Positions 45,073 to 56,863 of a DNA stretch of 64,000 nucleotides are shown here, one piece after another; position 1 is the stretch's first letter, and every line of letters starts with the position of its first letter. The stretch is from contig CM062813.1 of the NCBI GenBank assembly GCA_031772625.1, forward strand, positions 767,560,720 to 767,624,719, written 5' to 3'. Under the pieces are notes generated by a model that did not search any database, had not been told where the DNA came from, and worked only from the letters and a program-made list of their open reading frames with translations. This stretch comes from Pinus tabuliformis. Taxonomy: Eukaryota; Streptophyta; Pinopsida; Pinales; Pinaceae. Made by a program: the position numbers and the translations under genes.

Positions 45073-45597
45073 GGTTACTTTTGCCCCTGCACTTTCTTTT
45101 AAAGGATGAGAATTAGAGAAAAAATGATATACTTTTTCATTCGATATACCACTACCATAATGACACTCTTTCCTTCATATTTGGATAAAACTATAATAAA
45201 ATCAATTTAAGCTTCTTCCCAATGCCGACTTGGTATGGTTAAGGGATGAAGGAGCCTTGGGGTATTGATTGTTTGTCCCCTATTTTGTTTTCATACTACA
45301 AATTATGCCACAAACTTTTTCACATCTGCTTTAAGAACTTCCCAACAATTTTTTTTTTTAATCTTATGGTATGTCTTCATGGATGATGAATGCCCTCCTA
45401 TAGGAGAAGTGTGTAATTATGAAAAGACCTTCTATTTGAGTTGAGAATTCTTACATAAGTATAAATGGTATTGAGACCACAACAAATCCTTTTTCCACAT
45501 AATTTTGTCTACTGCATCGGGATCCTCCTATAATTGTTGAATGATCTTGCATATCTTTTCATCTTGCTCTTATTCTATCCTTGCTTCTTCCACCTAG

Positions 45598-46017
45598 TTA
45601 GATCGTGGAATGGAAATAATGCACATCAAACCATTTATGTCTTCCTCTTTCCTTGAGAGTGCATATCCCACAATATTTTGTTTTCCTTTTTGTAGTTAAT
45701 TTCAAAGTTGTAACCCAACATATTTGTGACCCATTTTTTTTCTCTTCTAAAGATAATCTTTGATCCAAGAAGTGCTTTAGATTATCATGATCTATTTTGA
45801 CTTTCAAATTTCTTCCTATTAAGTATGGACACCATATCCTAACTACATGTAGCATGGCCAACATTTCTTTTTCATAGATGGGTTTGATCAAGTTCTTTCC
45901 TTTAAGTTTACTACTTTCAAAGGTAAGGGCCCCACCTTCTTGCATCAAAACTACACCAATGCCATGGCTTGAGGCATCACACTCCACAATGAAGTTTTTT
46001 GTGAAGTCATGTGTCAC
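45598..46017 (-). pseudogene. chromoviral RNase H
   Basis: RNase H removes RNA from RNA:DNA hybrids. The 139-codon frame has FIVECDASSHGIGVVLMQEG (first catalytic Asp), YEKEMLAMLHVVRIW (catalytic Glu) and LKVKIDHDNLKHFLDQ, where TDH is usual and IDH is seen here. The end after LSLEEKK is shifted. Confidence 0.9.
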
Positions 46018-46099
46018 CTAGGTGAGTATCCACAATGAAGTTATAAGTTCATTGAAATATTTGGTTTCTTCTTTAGTTCAAGAAAATGCTTCCTTCTTC

Positions 46100-47100
46100 A
46101 ATAATTTTGCTCGAGGTGATATTATTTGACCATAATTCTTGAAAACTTGCAGTAATATCCTATCAATCCTAAGGCTTCTTTAAGTTTCTTCAAGGTATTG
46201 GGGGTTATTCATTCCCTCATCACTTTGATTTAGCTAGGATCCACCTTGACACCCTCATGTAATACAATATTACTGAAATATTCCACTTCTTGAACCCTAA
46301 AGGCACACTTAGAAGGTTTTACATATAGTTTTTGCTCTTCCAATAGTGTTAATACCTTGTCAACATTTTGTACATGCTCTTCCCATAATTTGTTGTAGAT
46401 TAGTATGTCATAGAAAAATTAACACAAATTTTCTAAGGAAGGGTTTGAAAATAAAATTCATCAAGCTTTGAAATGTTGAAGGTGCATTTTTAAGTCCAAG
46501 TGGTATAACTGAAATCTCATAATGACCTTCATGTTTTCTAAAGGCTATTTTGGAAATGTCCTCCTATCTCGTTATCATTTAATGTATCTAGAATGAATAA
46601 CCAACTTAGTAAAGAAAACCGCTCCATGCAATTCATCTAATAATTCATCAATGCCAGGAATAGTAAAATTATCTTTCATTGTCAGTATGTTTAGTTGCTT
46701 GTAATCTAGACACATATGCCATGAACCATCCTTTTTGATAACCATGACCACTAGTGAAGAGAAAGTGCTCTAGCTAGGTTGAATGATGCCTAATTCTAAC
46801 ATTTCTTGAACCATACACTCAATCCCACTCTTCTGTGCATGTGAATACTTGTAGGGCCTAATGTTAGGTGGTACACTTCTAATTTGCAAATGAATAACAA
46901 AATTATGATCTTGGGTAAGCAGAATACCCTTAGGCATCTCTCTAAATACCTTAGAACGATTATTGATAACATTTTAGATATCTGCTAGAACAAAGCATAT
47001 ATATGTTGAACATCTAATGAACACAATTGTGAAATTACACCTTGGTGTCACATTTTTAGCAATTTTTCCATGCTATTAGAGCTTATGACTTTACTAGTTT
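46100..47100 (-). pseudogene. chromoviral reverse transcriptase, broken
   Basis: The reading follows 1-735 closely but with many stops. The block [14 protein letters not shown] is at about 46480-46520. The catalytic motif at about 46400-46430 reads [10 protein letters not shown], so the first of the two catalytic Asp residues is replaced by Tyr; the copy at the left window edge keeps FFDD. A YKQLN-like block (RDYRELN in the family) is near 46690. Confidence 0.87.
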
Positions 47101-47190
47101 CTCTTGGATACCTCTAAGCCTAATTTTTTGTCTTTATAAGAAAAATCTTATGAAAAGATCTTGAAAATTAATGGCCATTGTTCCCAACTA

Positions 47191-47496
47191 TTATAACCAT
47201 TGGACACATGATACAACATCAACAACATTAATTTGGATTGCAGTCATGGGAATAACCAACAAATACTCCCCCGAATTCAGCTTAATATTATGGAATTTTC
47301 TTGAACAATTTATGGTACCTCCACCTGCAATCATTACTTGAAATTTAGGTGTTGGATATTCAAAGCAATTGATATTTTTTTCTAATTTATAACTAGTGAA
47401 GTCATGGGTACTACCTGAATCAATTAATATTGTTACCTTTTTCTTTCTAATATATCTTGTTATCATGACGGTTTGTGGAGTATTGATGTGGGCCAA
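47191..47496 (-). pseudogene. chromoviral aspartic protease
   Basis: An open stretch with the active site VTILIDSGSTHDFT and the end VDVVSCVQWL (VVLGVQWL in the family). The glycine before the VQWL block has been lost. Confidence 0.88.
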
Positions 47497-47599
47497 TGCA
47501 TGGCAAGAGACAGTTGGAGTAGTCTATTATATCTCTAGATCTGGTGAGGTTTCCACTTCTTTATCTTCTTCATCTTCAGATTCTTGTGTAGGACAATTT

Positions 47600-48732
47600 C
47601 TTCTCATTGCATTTATGCCCCCTAATATGATTGTTGTCACATTTGAAACATAGTCCCTTTGTTCTTCTTTCATTCATTTACTTATGAGTCAACCTTGTCA
47701 GTTTAGGAGAGGGAGCATGGTTTTCTCTATAGTTATCAATGACTAATTTTCTAGTTGCCATATTTTTGCTTTCAACATTCCTTGCTAGGTTGAAAGCATG
47801 CTCTAGAGATTTAGGTTCAAAGAAACACACCTCATGTTGGATGTTTTCCTTTAAAGTTCCTATAAATAGATATAACAAATTATCCTCTAAAATATTCTTT
47901 ACTATGAGTCTCAACTTTTGGAATTTTTGAATGTGCTCTATAACTAGACCTTTTTGTCCAAGATTTACCAATTGAATGAAGAATTTATTGCTCTTAGTAT
48001 CCCCACAATGTGCTATCAATTCCTCTATAAAAGTGGACCAAGATATAAAATAATGTTTTTTCCTTTCACAAATATATTGATATCATACCTGTTGGTCTTG
48101 TTATGAAAACACAGATGCAATATATACATTTTGTAAGGATGCCACTTGAAGTATAAAAAAGTATTTATCCATATAAAATGTCCATGTTACAAGATCATTA
48201 CCATCAAACTTCCTCATATCGATCTTTGGAATATAATAGTTCCTTAGTGTTGACTTGAAGCCCTAATGATGTGGATATTGGATTGAAACTTCATGATTAT
48301 GGTTCTAAAATTCAATATTTGTGCTCTCCAATTGTGATATCATAATCCTTTCATGAGATTGATTTTCAACACCATGCTTCTCCTTATGTTCATGATTTCC
48401 TTGTATCTCCATATCCCTTTTAGGGAGATATTTTAGTAGAATGTTTTGTAATTCTTTTATTTATTCCTTGATGGATTTTTACATTTATTCCTTATTTTCT
48501 TTCACCTAGTTTTCTATTTCTTCCTTATTTTCATTCATCTTTCTTTCTATTTCTCTTTTAAGTTTTTTTTTTTTAGAACCTAATAAATCCACCTTTTTCA
48601 ACATACTACCATCTATTTCATTAACTTTATTATCTAATTGAGATAACCTAAATTCTAAGTCTTTACTTATTAATGATTCAAGGAGTAGCCTTTAGTAGAT
48701 TTAATTGGCGTAGTATCTTTCTCTGGAGGCAT
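47600..48732 (-). pseudogene. gag: chromoviral gag, broken
   Basis: It starts at ATG 48732 (MPPEKDTTPIKS). The first 150 codons are Lys/Glu-rich and coiled-coil-like (ERKMNENKEEIE), then the capsid part begins near 48230 (RKFDG-like) and runs through 47678-48019 (FQKLRLIV, KSLEHAFNLARNVESK). The zinc knuckle near 47620-47660 reads CFKCDNNHIRGHKC after a small frame correction. Stops and indels break it in at least three places. Confidence 0.85.
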
Positions 48733-49760
48733 GTTGGAAAACAATAATAATACTCCTCCTTATCATAAATTTCAGGTATTGAAAAAATGAGATCTTCTAG
48801 TCAATAGTTAGCTCACTTGCAAGTTACATATCTTAATTTGGGGAATCTTTGAATGGTTGAATATTTTGGATCTGAAACTTTGGTTTGTAATACTCTGATA
48901 TGTATTTTCACCAATTCCAAAGGTGTGACATAATTTTATGTGCCAAGTCAAAGTAATGGTAACTTTCCAAAAACTTGCTGATTTTTTGCCTCTTCCCACG
49001 AGAAATACTTTTACAGTGTTCCACATGTCCATTTCTTCAAGTATAATTCTAAAATTTGTACCAAATGTACTTATATCTGTCTCCTTAAAACCTTGAATAT
49101 TTCACAGTGTGGAAAGTCCCAAAAAATAAGATATAGCAAAAATAACAAGCCGACCTATTTAAAATTGATTTCAAAATTGAACCCTAACTTCCACAAGGTA
49201 TAACTTTGAAAGCATAGCAAACAAATTATAAAATTTGAACCGTTTGTTTCCTAAGATTCTTCCTTAATATGATCCAAGTTTCATTGTGTGAAACCTCCTA
49301 TGAAAAATGTTATTATGAAAATGAAAAACTAACATGTTTGAAATCGATTTCCAGAACATTCAAAAACCCATAATTCCTTAGAGCATATGTCTGAAATTAT
49401 AGCGAACAAAGATTTGAAATTTGAACTAGATGTTTGAGATTATGCCTCAATTTGGTCCAAGTGTAACAATATGAGGCCTCATAGGAAACAAAAAATTAAA
49501 AAAAATATAGTAAGAATTACAAACTGACCTATTTGATATTGATTATAGGAGAATTTAGGAACCCTAACTTCCTTGGAGCATATTTTCGAACATATATTGA
49601 ACCATCATCTGAAATTTGAACTAGATATTAAACTAGATTTCTCCTCAATATTTTCCAAGTTTCACTATCTGAAATCTCCTAGAAAAAATGTTATAGCAAA
49701 AATGCCATGATGGCTTGTTTGAAGTAGAAAAACCCTAGGATCATGAGCTCTGATATGAAA

Positions 49761-50041
49761 TGATATGAACCTTGCACCTTAAAAAATGACAAGAAACTAA
49801 TAGTTACATTTCTCTTCAAGGGGGAAACCTCCTTTTACAATGTACAATATAATATTTGATGATCCTAAGACCAGGTCTCCTTCGTATATATATGGGAGAC
49901 AAAGAGTACAATTATGATAAAATGGGACCATGAGAGGGTTCTAGCCTACATAACAATATAAAAATAGAAATAAAACCACTCAATATCTAGGGCTTAATAA
50001 GGGGTTTTAGGGTTAACATGGGGCTTATATAGGGCTTAACA
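49761..50041 (-). repeat. 5' LTR of the chromovirus
   Basis: 281 bp. TATA-like CCTATATAAG near 50024-50034 on the minus strand; followed on the right by the TSD ACTAT. Confidence 0.9.
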
Positions 50042-50135
50042 ACTATATTACTATGCTCTATGTTATATTTTTCTTTGTGTGTGTTTCATTTTCTTTCTTA
50101 CCTTTCATTTCATTCTTTCTACAACCTGGACCACA

Positions 50136-52369
50136 AATTCTTTAATTACAATAGACATGATGATTCTTTAAATAATCTATAAGCATCGGTGCTTTGACAT
50201 TATAACAACACATTAGTGCATCATACATGTGACAATTTTTAAATGAAAAAGAAATAAATATCGATGTGTAAAAGTTATATAAACAAAGGTGCACCATAAG
50301 ACGAAAAATAATGACCTAATGCATAATATTATTAAGAGTGTTGATGCTATATATTATGAAATAATAGATCTTGTGTGTAATCTTGAGCATTTACCATTTG
50401 TTTTAGTGCTAAGTATAAATTCACTGGTGCGACCATTTTGTAGATGCATCAATGCATGTTAAGAAAGAGTGGATCACTAAAAAAAAATGATATAACCCTT
50501 GCCCACAATTTTTTTTTGTATAGTTATAAGGAACATCCATTTAAACTTTTGCTAAAACCTCAACATCTAATAAAGAGGTTATACTGTAAGTTTTTTGGAA
50601 AAAATTGGAAACCATTGCCACAACGTGCTTTCATTGTAGTGTAATAATTTTCGTAAGAGCTAATTTAGTAACTATATATTTATTCATTTATTCGTATTTG
50701 ATTCTTTTATTGTTATTCAATAGTAATATTTTTCTCTTACCTTACATATTCATATCTTAGCACGCTTTTTAAACACTTAAGATTCATTTGTCCTTGATGA
50801 TGGGTAGAGTGTCCACTTGAAATGTTGGATGTTTCCAAACCTCCCAAATATTTTATTTTTAGAAAGCTCAAAAAACACTCCTAGAAGACAAGTCATGTGT
50901 TGAGGTCCAAAAATAAGCTCTTTTTTTCATCAATTATCCTTAGTTTTGTTTATTTTATCACTAGAAAACTCGCCATAGATATCATTTCACAATCTTATGT
51001 TATCATTTGTACATAAGAACCATATTTGAGTTACATAGGTTACAGGTGAAGATTTTCAAGGTAATAATGTCCATTCTTCTATTTTTTTGTATTTTTCTTT
51101 ATAATGAACAGCTCAAAAAGACATAGCTACATAAACTTACACATTTTGTAGCTGAATCACAGGTTGTTATAGTTCTGGATGTGGCTCAGTGGAATTAAAA
51201 AATGAAGGATATGGAAAATAGATAAGGGAAGGATCTCCACCTATTGAGGGCAATCAAAAACTCTCTATGTCATCACAATAGCTTAGTCAAACCTACAATC
51301 AAATGATGACATATCACCATTGGTATAACATGCAATCTAAAGCAAATATCTTATGGCATAAATTGTGGATCGGATCACAAGAATCAAGTTGAAGGATTTA
51401 CATAAGATATTCATGTGTACCATCATGAATTCCTCATACATGTATTACTGATGTATATCCACAAAATAAAAAGAGATTACTCTATTCTAAAATTATTTAA
51501 TGATATTCTCAACTGTTGTTGTCTTAATTTGTATAAATACTCATGGCCCACGCGAAGAGAAACAAGTCTGATATATGGAAACACTTTACTATTAATATAA
51601 ATTGTGTTTGTTAGTCATTTATTCTCTTATGTGATGCATTGTTCATAATCCAAGTCGAAATTATAATTACAACATTTTAAAGTGTTGAGTTTACTTTGGC
51701 ATGTGCAACCCAACTAGGAAGGCCCCCCTATGACGAAGACACACAATGCCTTTATTTTCATGGTTTCATTTTTTTTCATTCCAGATTGAGTTTCATTTGC
51801 TTTTAGAATAGTATAGGATTTGATTATAAATCATTATATCAATTTTGATTACATATAGTTATATTAGTTTATTATTAATAGAAGTGATCACTTAGGCTTA
51901 TGTTTCATTGCTCATAATCTAGTTTTCTTACAATTCATTGTGGTTGATTCTTTAAAATTTGAATTCACTTCTCAACCTTGATATTCTTGTTTATCAATAC
52001 ATTGTAGGCTTATCATACACATATTATAATTGAATATAAATTGAAATCTCCTTGGCCAACCTTCCATTTGCAATTGGGGTCTTATGAGCTAAAGGGTTTG
52101 AATGCAGTGGAAATAGAGATTGAAGAACTTAGTCGCCTCATATTCAAATAAATGAGCTTTCATCGGTATGATGCCAGGGGAGTGCACAAGCGACACTGCG
52201 CAAAGTTGCACTTCACCTGGTCATATGTTTCAGACTCTTGGGAAGATGAGGAGAAGATTAAGAATTGTTATAATGCTTTCTGAGCAATTTGACTAAGTGA
52301 TGAGATAGGCCCTTCTCATGCAACTCATGTACTAGATACAGATCTATAAGGGACCCAATAGGAATTTGT
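50136..52369. other. AT-rich region, no gene
   Basis: About 2.2 kb. At 50177-50460 the motif type GCATCGGTGC/GCACTRRTGC recurs, as at 25080-25520. An isolated TGGCTCAGTGG (51182-51192) is an A-box-like string without a B box. Nothing else is recognised. Confidence 0.5.
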
Positions 52370-53760
52370 CACTCAAGTTGATGTTGGGCCAAAGAGGAAG
52401 ATAAGGCGTGATCTAGAAAAAGAAAGGAGCAGAGAATTGAAAGAAGATCCTAATACCAAGGGTGCAATTGAAGTTGAAATAAGAAGAAAGGAATGGGAAG
52501 AAGCAAGGAAGAAGAAGAGCAAAAACAAGGAGAGGAGCTCAAGTAGGAGGAGGAACACAAACAAAAGTAAGAACACAGAAGGAAACATGAGGAAGAATTT
52601 GCAAGAAAGTTGGAGGAAGATTTGCAAGCCTGGGATGTAGAAGAAGAAAATGAGGAGGATGACCAGGTGATGGATATTGAGCCTATCGTAGAACAAACTG
52701 TCCATTGACCATCACCTCCTCTTATTGGTGACCACATCCCATTCAGTGAAATGGGAATACATCTTCCACCTGATGACAGGGTCATGGATATTTCTAACTT
52801 CACCTTCAATGAGCTAAAGAATATAATAGTACAAGAAATATGAAGGTACTTTCCCAATGATGTTGATCATCATGTTTCCATTAACACAGAGAAGGTGATT
52901 GTGACAAACACCAAGAACAATCATAAGGCAATCGCTTTAGCCAATACAATCTTTGCAGTGGCAACAGAAAAGAACACAAATTTCTTGATGAAAAGGAATA
53001 AATAGTTAAGGAAAGAGTTGGCTACTACAAAGAAACAAATTGATCATATCATAATTGATAATCAAAAATTGTCTTCTACTAATGCTAGTAAAAAAGGATT
53101 GAAGGAAACAATACTTGAAGAAATCAAGTTTTTTAATGACATCATGAAGTAGTCGTATGATGAGATGATCACTCTACATGAGGCAGTGGTGTTCTTGCAT
53201 GAAGTATATAAAGGATCATAGGAGATGGTGAAGGTGCTAAAGAAAACTTATATAATCATAGATGTGATCGTTGAATATGGTACCAAATATTTGAATGTAC
53301 CTGTGATGTTGGTCAGGAAAGGAAGGTAGGATGTTGAAATGGACAGGGCAGAAACCAGGATGTTTATACAAGTCTATGAGCAACTCCATACTTTGTAACC
53401 AACACCATATCATCATATTAATGAATATATCATGGATTCGATGCCTTGGTGAGGATGCATAGGATACCTTCTATTGGTATGGAAGTAAAAAGTAAGGTTG
53501 CAATAAGGAAGAAGATAGAAGATTTCTTGGGCAATATTAGATAGGTGACCATGAGTTATATGTGACAAAATAAGCTATTCTGCAATATATGATAAAGCCA
53601 ACTAAGATACACATAAAGTTAATCTTGTTGTGGAATAACATTCAGATAGGCTCCAAGACTATATATCTACATGGTTTGGAGGATAAAATCAGATATATTT
53701 TGTATCTACCATTAAAGGTTGAGCACGTTGTAGTAGAGTATAAAGCTTGACACAAATATC
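52370..53760 (+). pseudogene. unrecognised coiled-coil ORF remnant
   Basis: Plus-strand reading, open at 52377-52640, then continuing through frame changes to about 53400. The first part is highly charged (EVEIRRKEWEEARKKKSKN, then an RRNTNKSKN stretch) and ends in an acidic segment (EEENEEDDQVMDIEP, about 52640-52685). Later parts read EMGIHLPPDDRVMDISNF, then EKVIVTNTKNNHKAIALAN, and FFNDIMK after about 110 residues of mainly helical composition. No zinc knuckle, protease or polymerase motif is seen. It may be an extra ORF or Gag of a retroelement, or a processed host pseudogene. I do not recognise the family. Confidence 0.45.
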
Positions 53761-54681
53761 TTACAATGGAGCTACATGTCATAGTCGCCAAGTTACAATT
53801 TCCTTAAGTTCAACATGTATTATTTTGTCTCATGGATATAGCCACATTTTTTTCATATATAATTTTGTATTTTGAAAATAATGAGAAAATGTAAAATGTG
53901 TAAGTGGAAGTCCAAGAGTCACATTAGAAATATGAAAAGTCATTAGGTAGCTCAAAATTCTAAAGTGTAGGAATTTACAGGGTAAGTTCCTTAGATAGAA
54001 CGCCATAGGACACCACTTACAAACAAATCACATATCAGTACCCCATTATTCTTGATGTGGTTAAAACCCTCAAAGAGGGAAACAGCCCACGGCCTAAGCC
54101 AATGCAACCACTTCAGGCAATTTATTAATAAGTGATAATTGGATTCCTACACTAATTGGGGATTCTACTGTCTCCTAGGTACTCCCAATCCCTTTATCTC
54201 TTGATGGTACAACTATCTCTAAAATCATTAAATTAATATTTTAATAAGTTCATTTTAACCCGAGTTGACCTAATCAAGAACTAAATAAAAACCAGAAACC
54301 TTTATAGATCATTATATAATATTAATTCCAACTTCAAAAACTAGGAACTTCCTTAGCAATTTATCTCAAATTATTAATTAATAAAAACAAACATAACAAA
54401 CATTCAATTAGTAATATATAGAAAACCTAATTATTTATATTATGAAATTAGATGTTTTAATTATCTTGCAACAATTAAAACATTAATGTTAATACAAAAT
54501 AAATTTAACATTAATAATTCAACAAACTAATTAATACTAAAACTTTTGGTTAATGGATTTATAACATTATAGTATGTAAAACATTATAACATTATAATGT
54601 TGCATCATATTATTTTTGAATAAATAACATTAAGCATAAACTAATGTCAACTAAAATAATTAATACAAAAAACTTTTAGAT
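53761..54681. other. AT-rich region, no gene
   Basis: Strongly AT-rich, in part almost only A and T with CATTA runs (54400-54680). No feature recognised. It ends with the target duplication of the LINE. Confidence 0.6.
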
Positions 54682-54699
54682 AATAATATTATAATATTT
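54682..54699. repeat. TSD of the LINE, left copy
   Basis: 18 bp, identical to 61273-61290. Confidence 0.95.
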
Positions 54700-54894
54700 G
54701 ATTTCAAAAGAGAATGAGGCAAGGAAGAGTGATGGGGTTAGGGTTTCACTGCAGGAACCGTATGCAGTTTTCAGAGATCGCAGTATGGCATTACCGACTG
54801 CCCCCATAATGGATTCTCCCCTGCATCTCCCCATTTTCCTTCACCTTTCATCAACATTGGGCATGATCATCCAGTTTTAGGGTTTTTAGGCAGC

Positions 54895-56550
54895 TTGGAT
54901 TTGGACCACCACTTACTCTCACCGACTTACCTCCGTTCCTGTAACATCGACTCTGCAGGCAGCTGGCAACTTGCGGTTATGACAGTTATGGATGAGCTAA
55001 TAGATTATTCCGCGGATCCTTCGGAGGATGTGCCCATCTGGACGCATCCAAGGACCACAACGACAGGATATTTCTCATTTGATAGTGAGCTCTTCGACGA
55101 AGTTGAAGCCCTTCCTACCATCTTCAGTGCTCACATTCCATCTGTGACTCTGCCTGAAGACGCCCTGTCTTTACCTAACTACATTTCACAGCCACTCTTG
55201 CTGAACTCTCTGGCCTTTGCAGATCCACCATCTAACCCTAATGAGAAAACCCTTGGGAAGGTCTAGGGATCGAACTCACCTTCATCCGTCTCTTGAATAC
55301 CCTCTGCAGTCCGCCCCTTGGTATCTGCTTCTCAGGTGCCCGTCTCGTCTGCCCATCTGGCCTTGATGGCTCCTCCCCTGGGAAATTTCACTAGAATTGG
55401 CCCCATCCCTGGCATCTTCACCTCCATATCGTCGACGGCCCCATCGGGAACTAGGGCACCCCCAATCTCATCGGCTGCTCAACCTATCTCAGAATCTGAA
55501 AAATCTGCTACTAGAATACTCGGGGGTTCAAGGAGGAAAAGGTGTCTAAAGCTACAGAATTGTGAGGTTTTCCTAAAGCTCACTAAGGACACACAATTAT
55601 TGGACTCCATGGACACAACAAAGAAAGTGCTTGTAGGCTGTGTTCGAGGCAGAAATTTTAGTGTGGAATAGCTACAGCAATGGACCTCGAAGGTTTGGGG
55701 TCATCACCTGAAAGACCCCCCAAAGGTTCAAACATTTGTTAAAGGATGGTTCACACTTCGGTTCAACTGCCTAGCACACAACAACTGGGTACTCTCCATA
55801 GTTTGGCATATCAATCAAGCGCCAGTGCTTCTTAGGAGATGGTTGCCGATGTTCGACCCAAAACAAGAAAGGGTAGATGCTGGGCCTATTTGGGTATGTC
55901 TCCCAGGGCTCCCAATACATTTTTGGACGGAGGATGTTTTCAAGCGAATAGGGAATGCTATTGGCACCTACCTCACTTTTGATGATTCCTTTCAGATCAC
56001 AGGGCATATGGCTTTTGCTAGGATACTAGTTCACCTGGATCTCACTGATGGCTTATTGGAACACATTAACATCTAGTGGAGAAATGCATCAAGGAGGCAG
56101 ATTCTGGACTATGAGGGAGTCCCATTTAGATGCAGGAGATGCCATAAGGTGGGGCATCTATTCAAAGATTGCCCCCTAAATGGAAGGGCGAGCAAAAAGA
56201 CACCGGTTCAGGATCCATTGGCACAGGAGGCTCATTTGCAGGGGGAACAGTCCCAGAATACAGAATCTCCAGAAGGGATGGCAGAAGCACAGACAACCTC
56301 GGTAGCAAATGTGATGGCCTCTACACAGGCTACCCTGAAGAAGCATGGCAGGCCTCCCCTCAAACCTCCTCCCCCCCCGCCTCCAGCCCGAACCCTGGCG
56401 GCCTCCGGAGATTCGGTCACTTTGGGTAAGAGCATCTCTTTCACTTCATCATCTCTTTACAACTCATCTTTACATGATATCTTATCATCTAGTTTATCTT
56501 TTGGTATGGGCTCTGCTTCCATTCCTATTACCTCTGTCCTGCTCTCTTGA
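54895..56550 (+). pseudogene. LINE ORF1, RNA-binding Gag-like protein, three in-frame TAG stops
   Basis: ORF1 protein coats LINE RNA. One frame runs from about 54895 to TGA 56550, interrupted only by TAG at 55264, 55669 and 56074. The true start is unclear: no ATG precedes codon 1 of this frame nearby, and the first in-frame ATG is at about 54979. Residues from about 55675 to 56070 form the DUF4283-like domain (WTSKVWGHHLKDPP, then GPIWVCLPGLPIHFW and FKRIGNAIG). A CCHC knuckle CRRCHKVGHLFKDC follows at 56131-56172. The tail is rich in Pro and Ser. The domain order is that of plant L1 ORF1. Confidence 0.93.
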
Positions 56551-56863
56551 AATTTTTCTTCCACTAACCCCGTCTTCTCTCCCACCCCTCCCTCACTGCC
56601 GATTTCCCTTCCGCCTCCACCCTCATCTACAACTCAAGCCCCCCCAACATCTGGATATCTGACACGTTCAAAATCCAAGCGTCAGGATTTGTATCATATA
56701 CGGCTTGACATCATACCCTCCCCCCCCTGCATAAACTCCATAGAGGCCGACCATCCTCCCTCTCTAAAGCTCAATGTCTGGCTGGCGATGAGATAGCTTC
56801 GGGCAAGTAGTCTACTATTCGTGGGGTGCTTAGAGCAAGAGAAACCCCTTCTGAACCCCCTCC

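Larger units (their letters stand above)
43798..50041 (-). mobile_element. Ty3/gypsy chromovirus with short LTRs
   Basis: A 6244-bp element with exact TSD ACTAT at 43793-43797 and 50042-50046. The right LTR (5' for the element) is 49761-50041 and the left LTR 43798-44146. The LTR begins TGTTAAGCCC or TGTTAATATC, with a TATA-type CCTATATAAG shortly inside. The primer binding site at 49747-49758 reads TCATATCAGAGC, two bases off the usual plant site. Gag, protease, RT, RNase H, integrase and chromodomain appear in order on the minus strand. It is the same family as the fragment at 1-1880 and is more decayed than that copy. Confidence 0.93.
39952..50135 (+). mobile_element. 3' half of a Ty3/gypsy element (RNase H end, integrase, 3' LTR), interrupted twice
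   Basis: Plus-strand coding remnants start directly at the end of the Tekay-like LTR: the RNase H end and integrase at 39957-41002, then the integrase C-terminus at 42693-43255. A purine tract (GCGGGGAGGAA) leads into a 3' LTR starting TGATACAAGTAG at 43270 and ending GGACCACA at 50135. The 5' half is missing. Two later insertions are visible: a solo LTR (41008-42687) and a chromovirus (43798-50041). After removing the second, the LTR is 617 bp and matches the solo LTR at 30015-35191. Confidence 0.88.
43270..50135 (+). repeat. 3' LTR of the plus-strand gypsy element, split by a chromovirus
   Basis: Pieces 43270-43797 and 50047-50135, 617 bp in total, separated by the element 43798-50041 plus one TSD copy. 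TGTAGCCACCATCTC at about 43678 and TTCTACAACCTGGACCACA at the end are shared with the solo LTR. Confidence 0.85.

Noticed and set aside
51182..51192. TGGCTCAGTGG, an A-box-like string suggesting a tRNA gene or SINE
   Set aside because: No B box, no cloverleaf and no TSD nearby.
52373..52857. Two overlapping Ser/Leu-rich antisense frames resembling membrane proteins
   Set aside because: They are the complement of the Lys/Glu-rich coiled-coil reading on the plus strand; poly-Ser and poly-Leu arise from complementary AAG and GAA codons.
54046..54100. GATGTGGTTAAAACCCTCAA resembling the 3' part of the SINE-like segment near 43950
   Set aside because: The similarity is limited to about 20 bp and does not continue.
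56149..56444. Overlapping Pro- or Gly-rich frames in LINE ORF1
   Set aside because: They are alternative frames of the Pro-rich ORF1 tail; only the frame with the zinc knuckle is supported.
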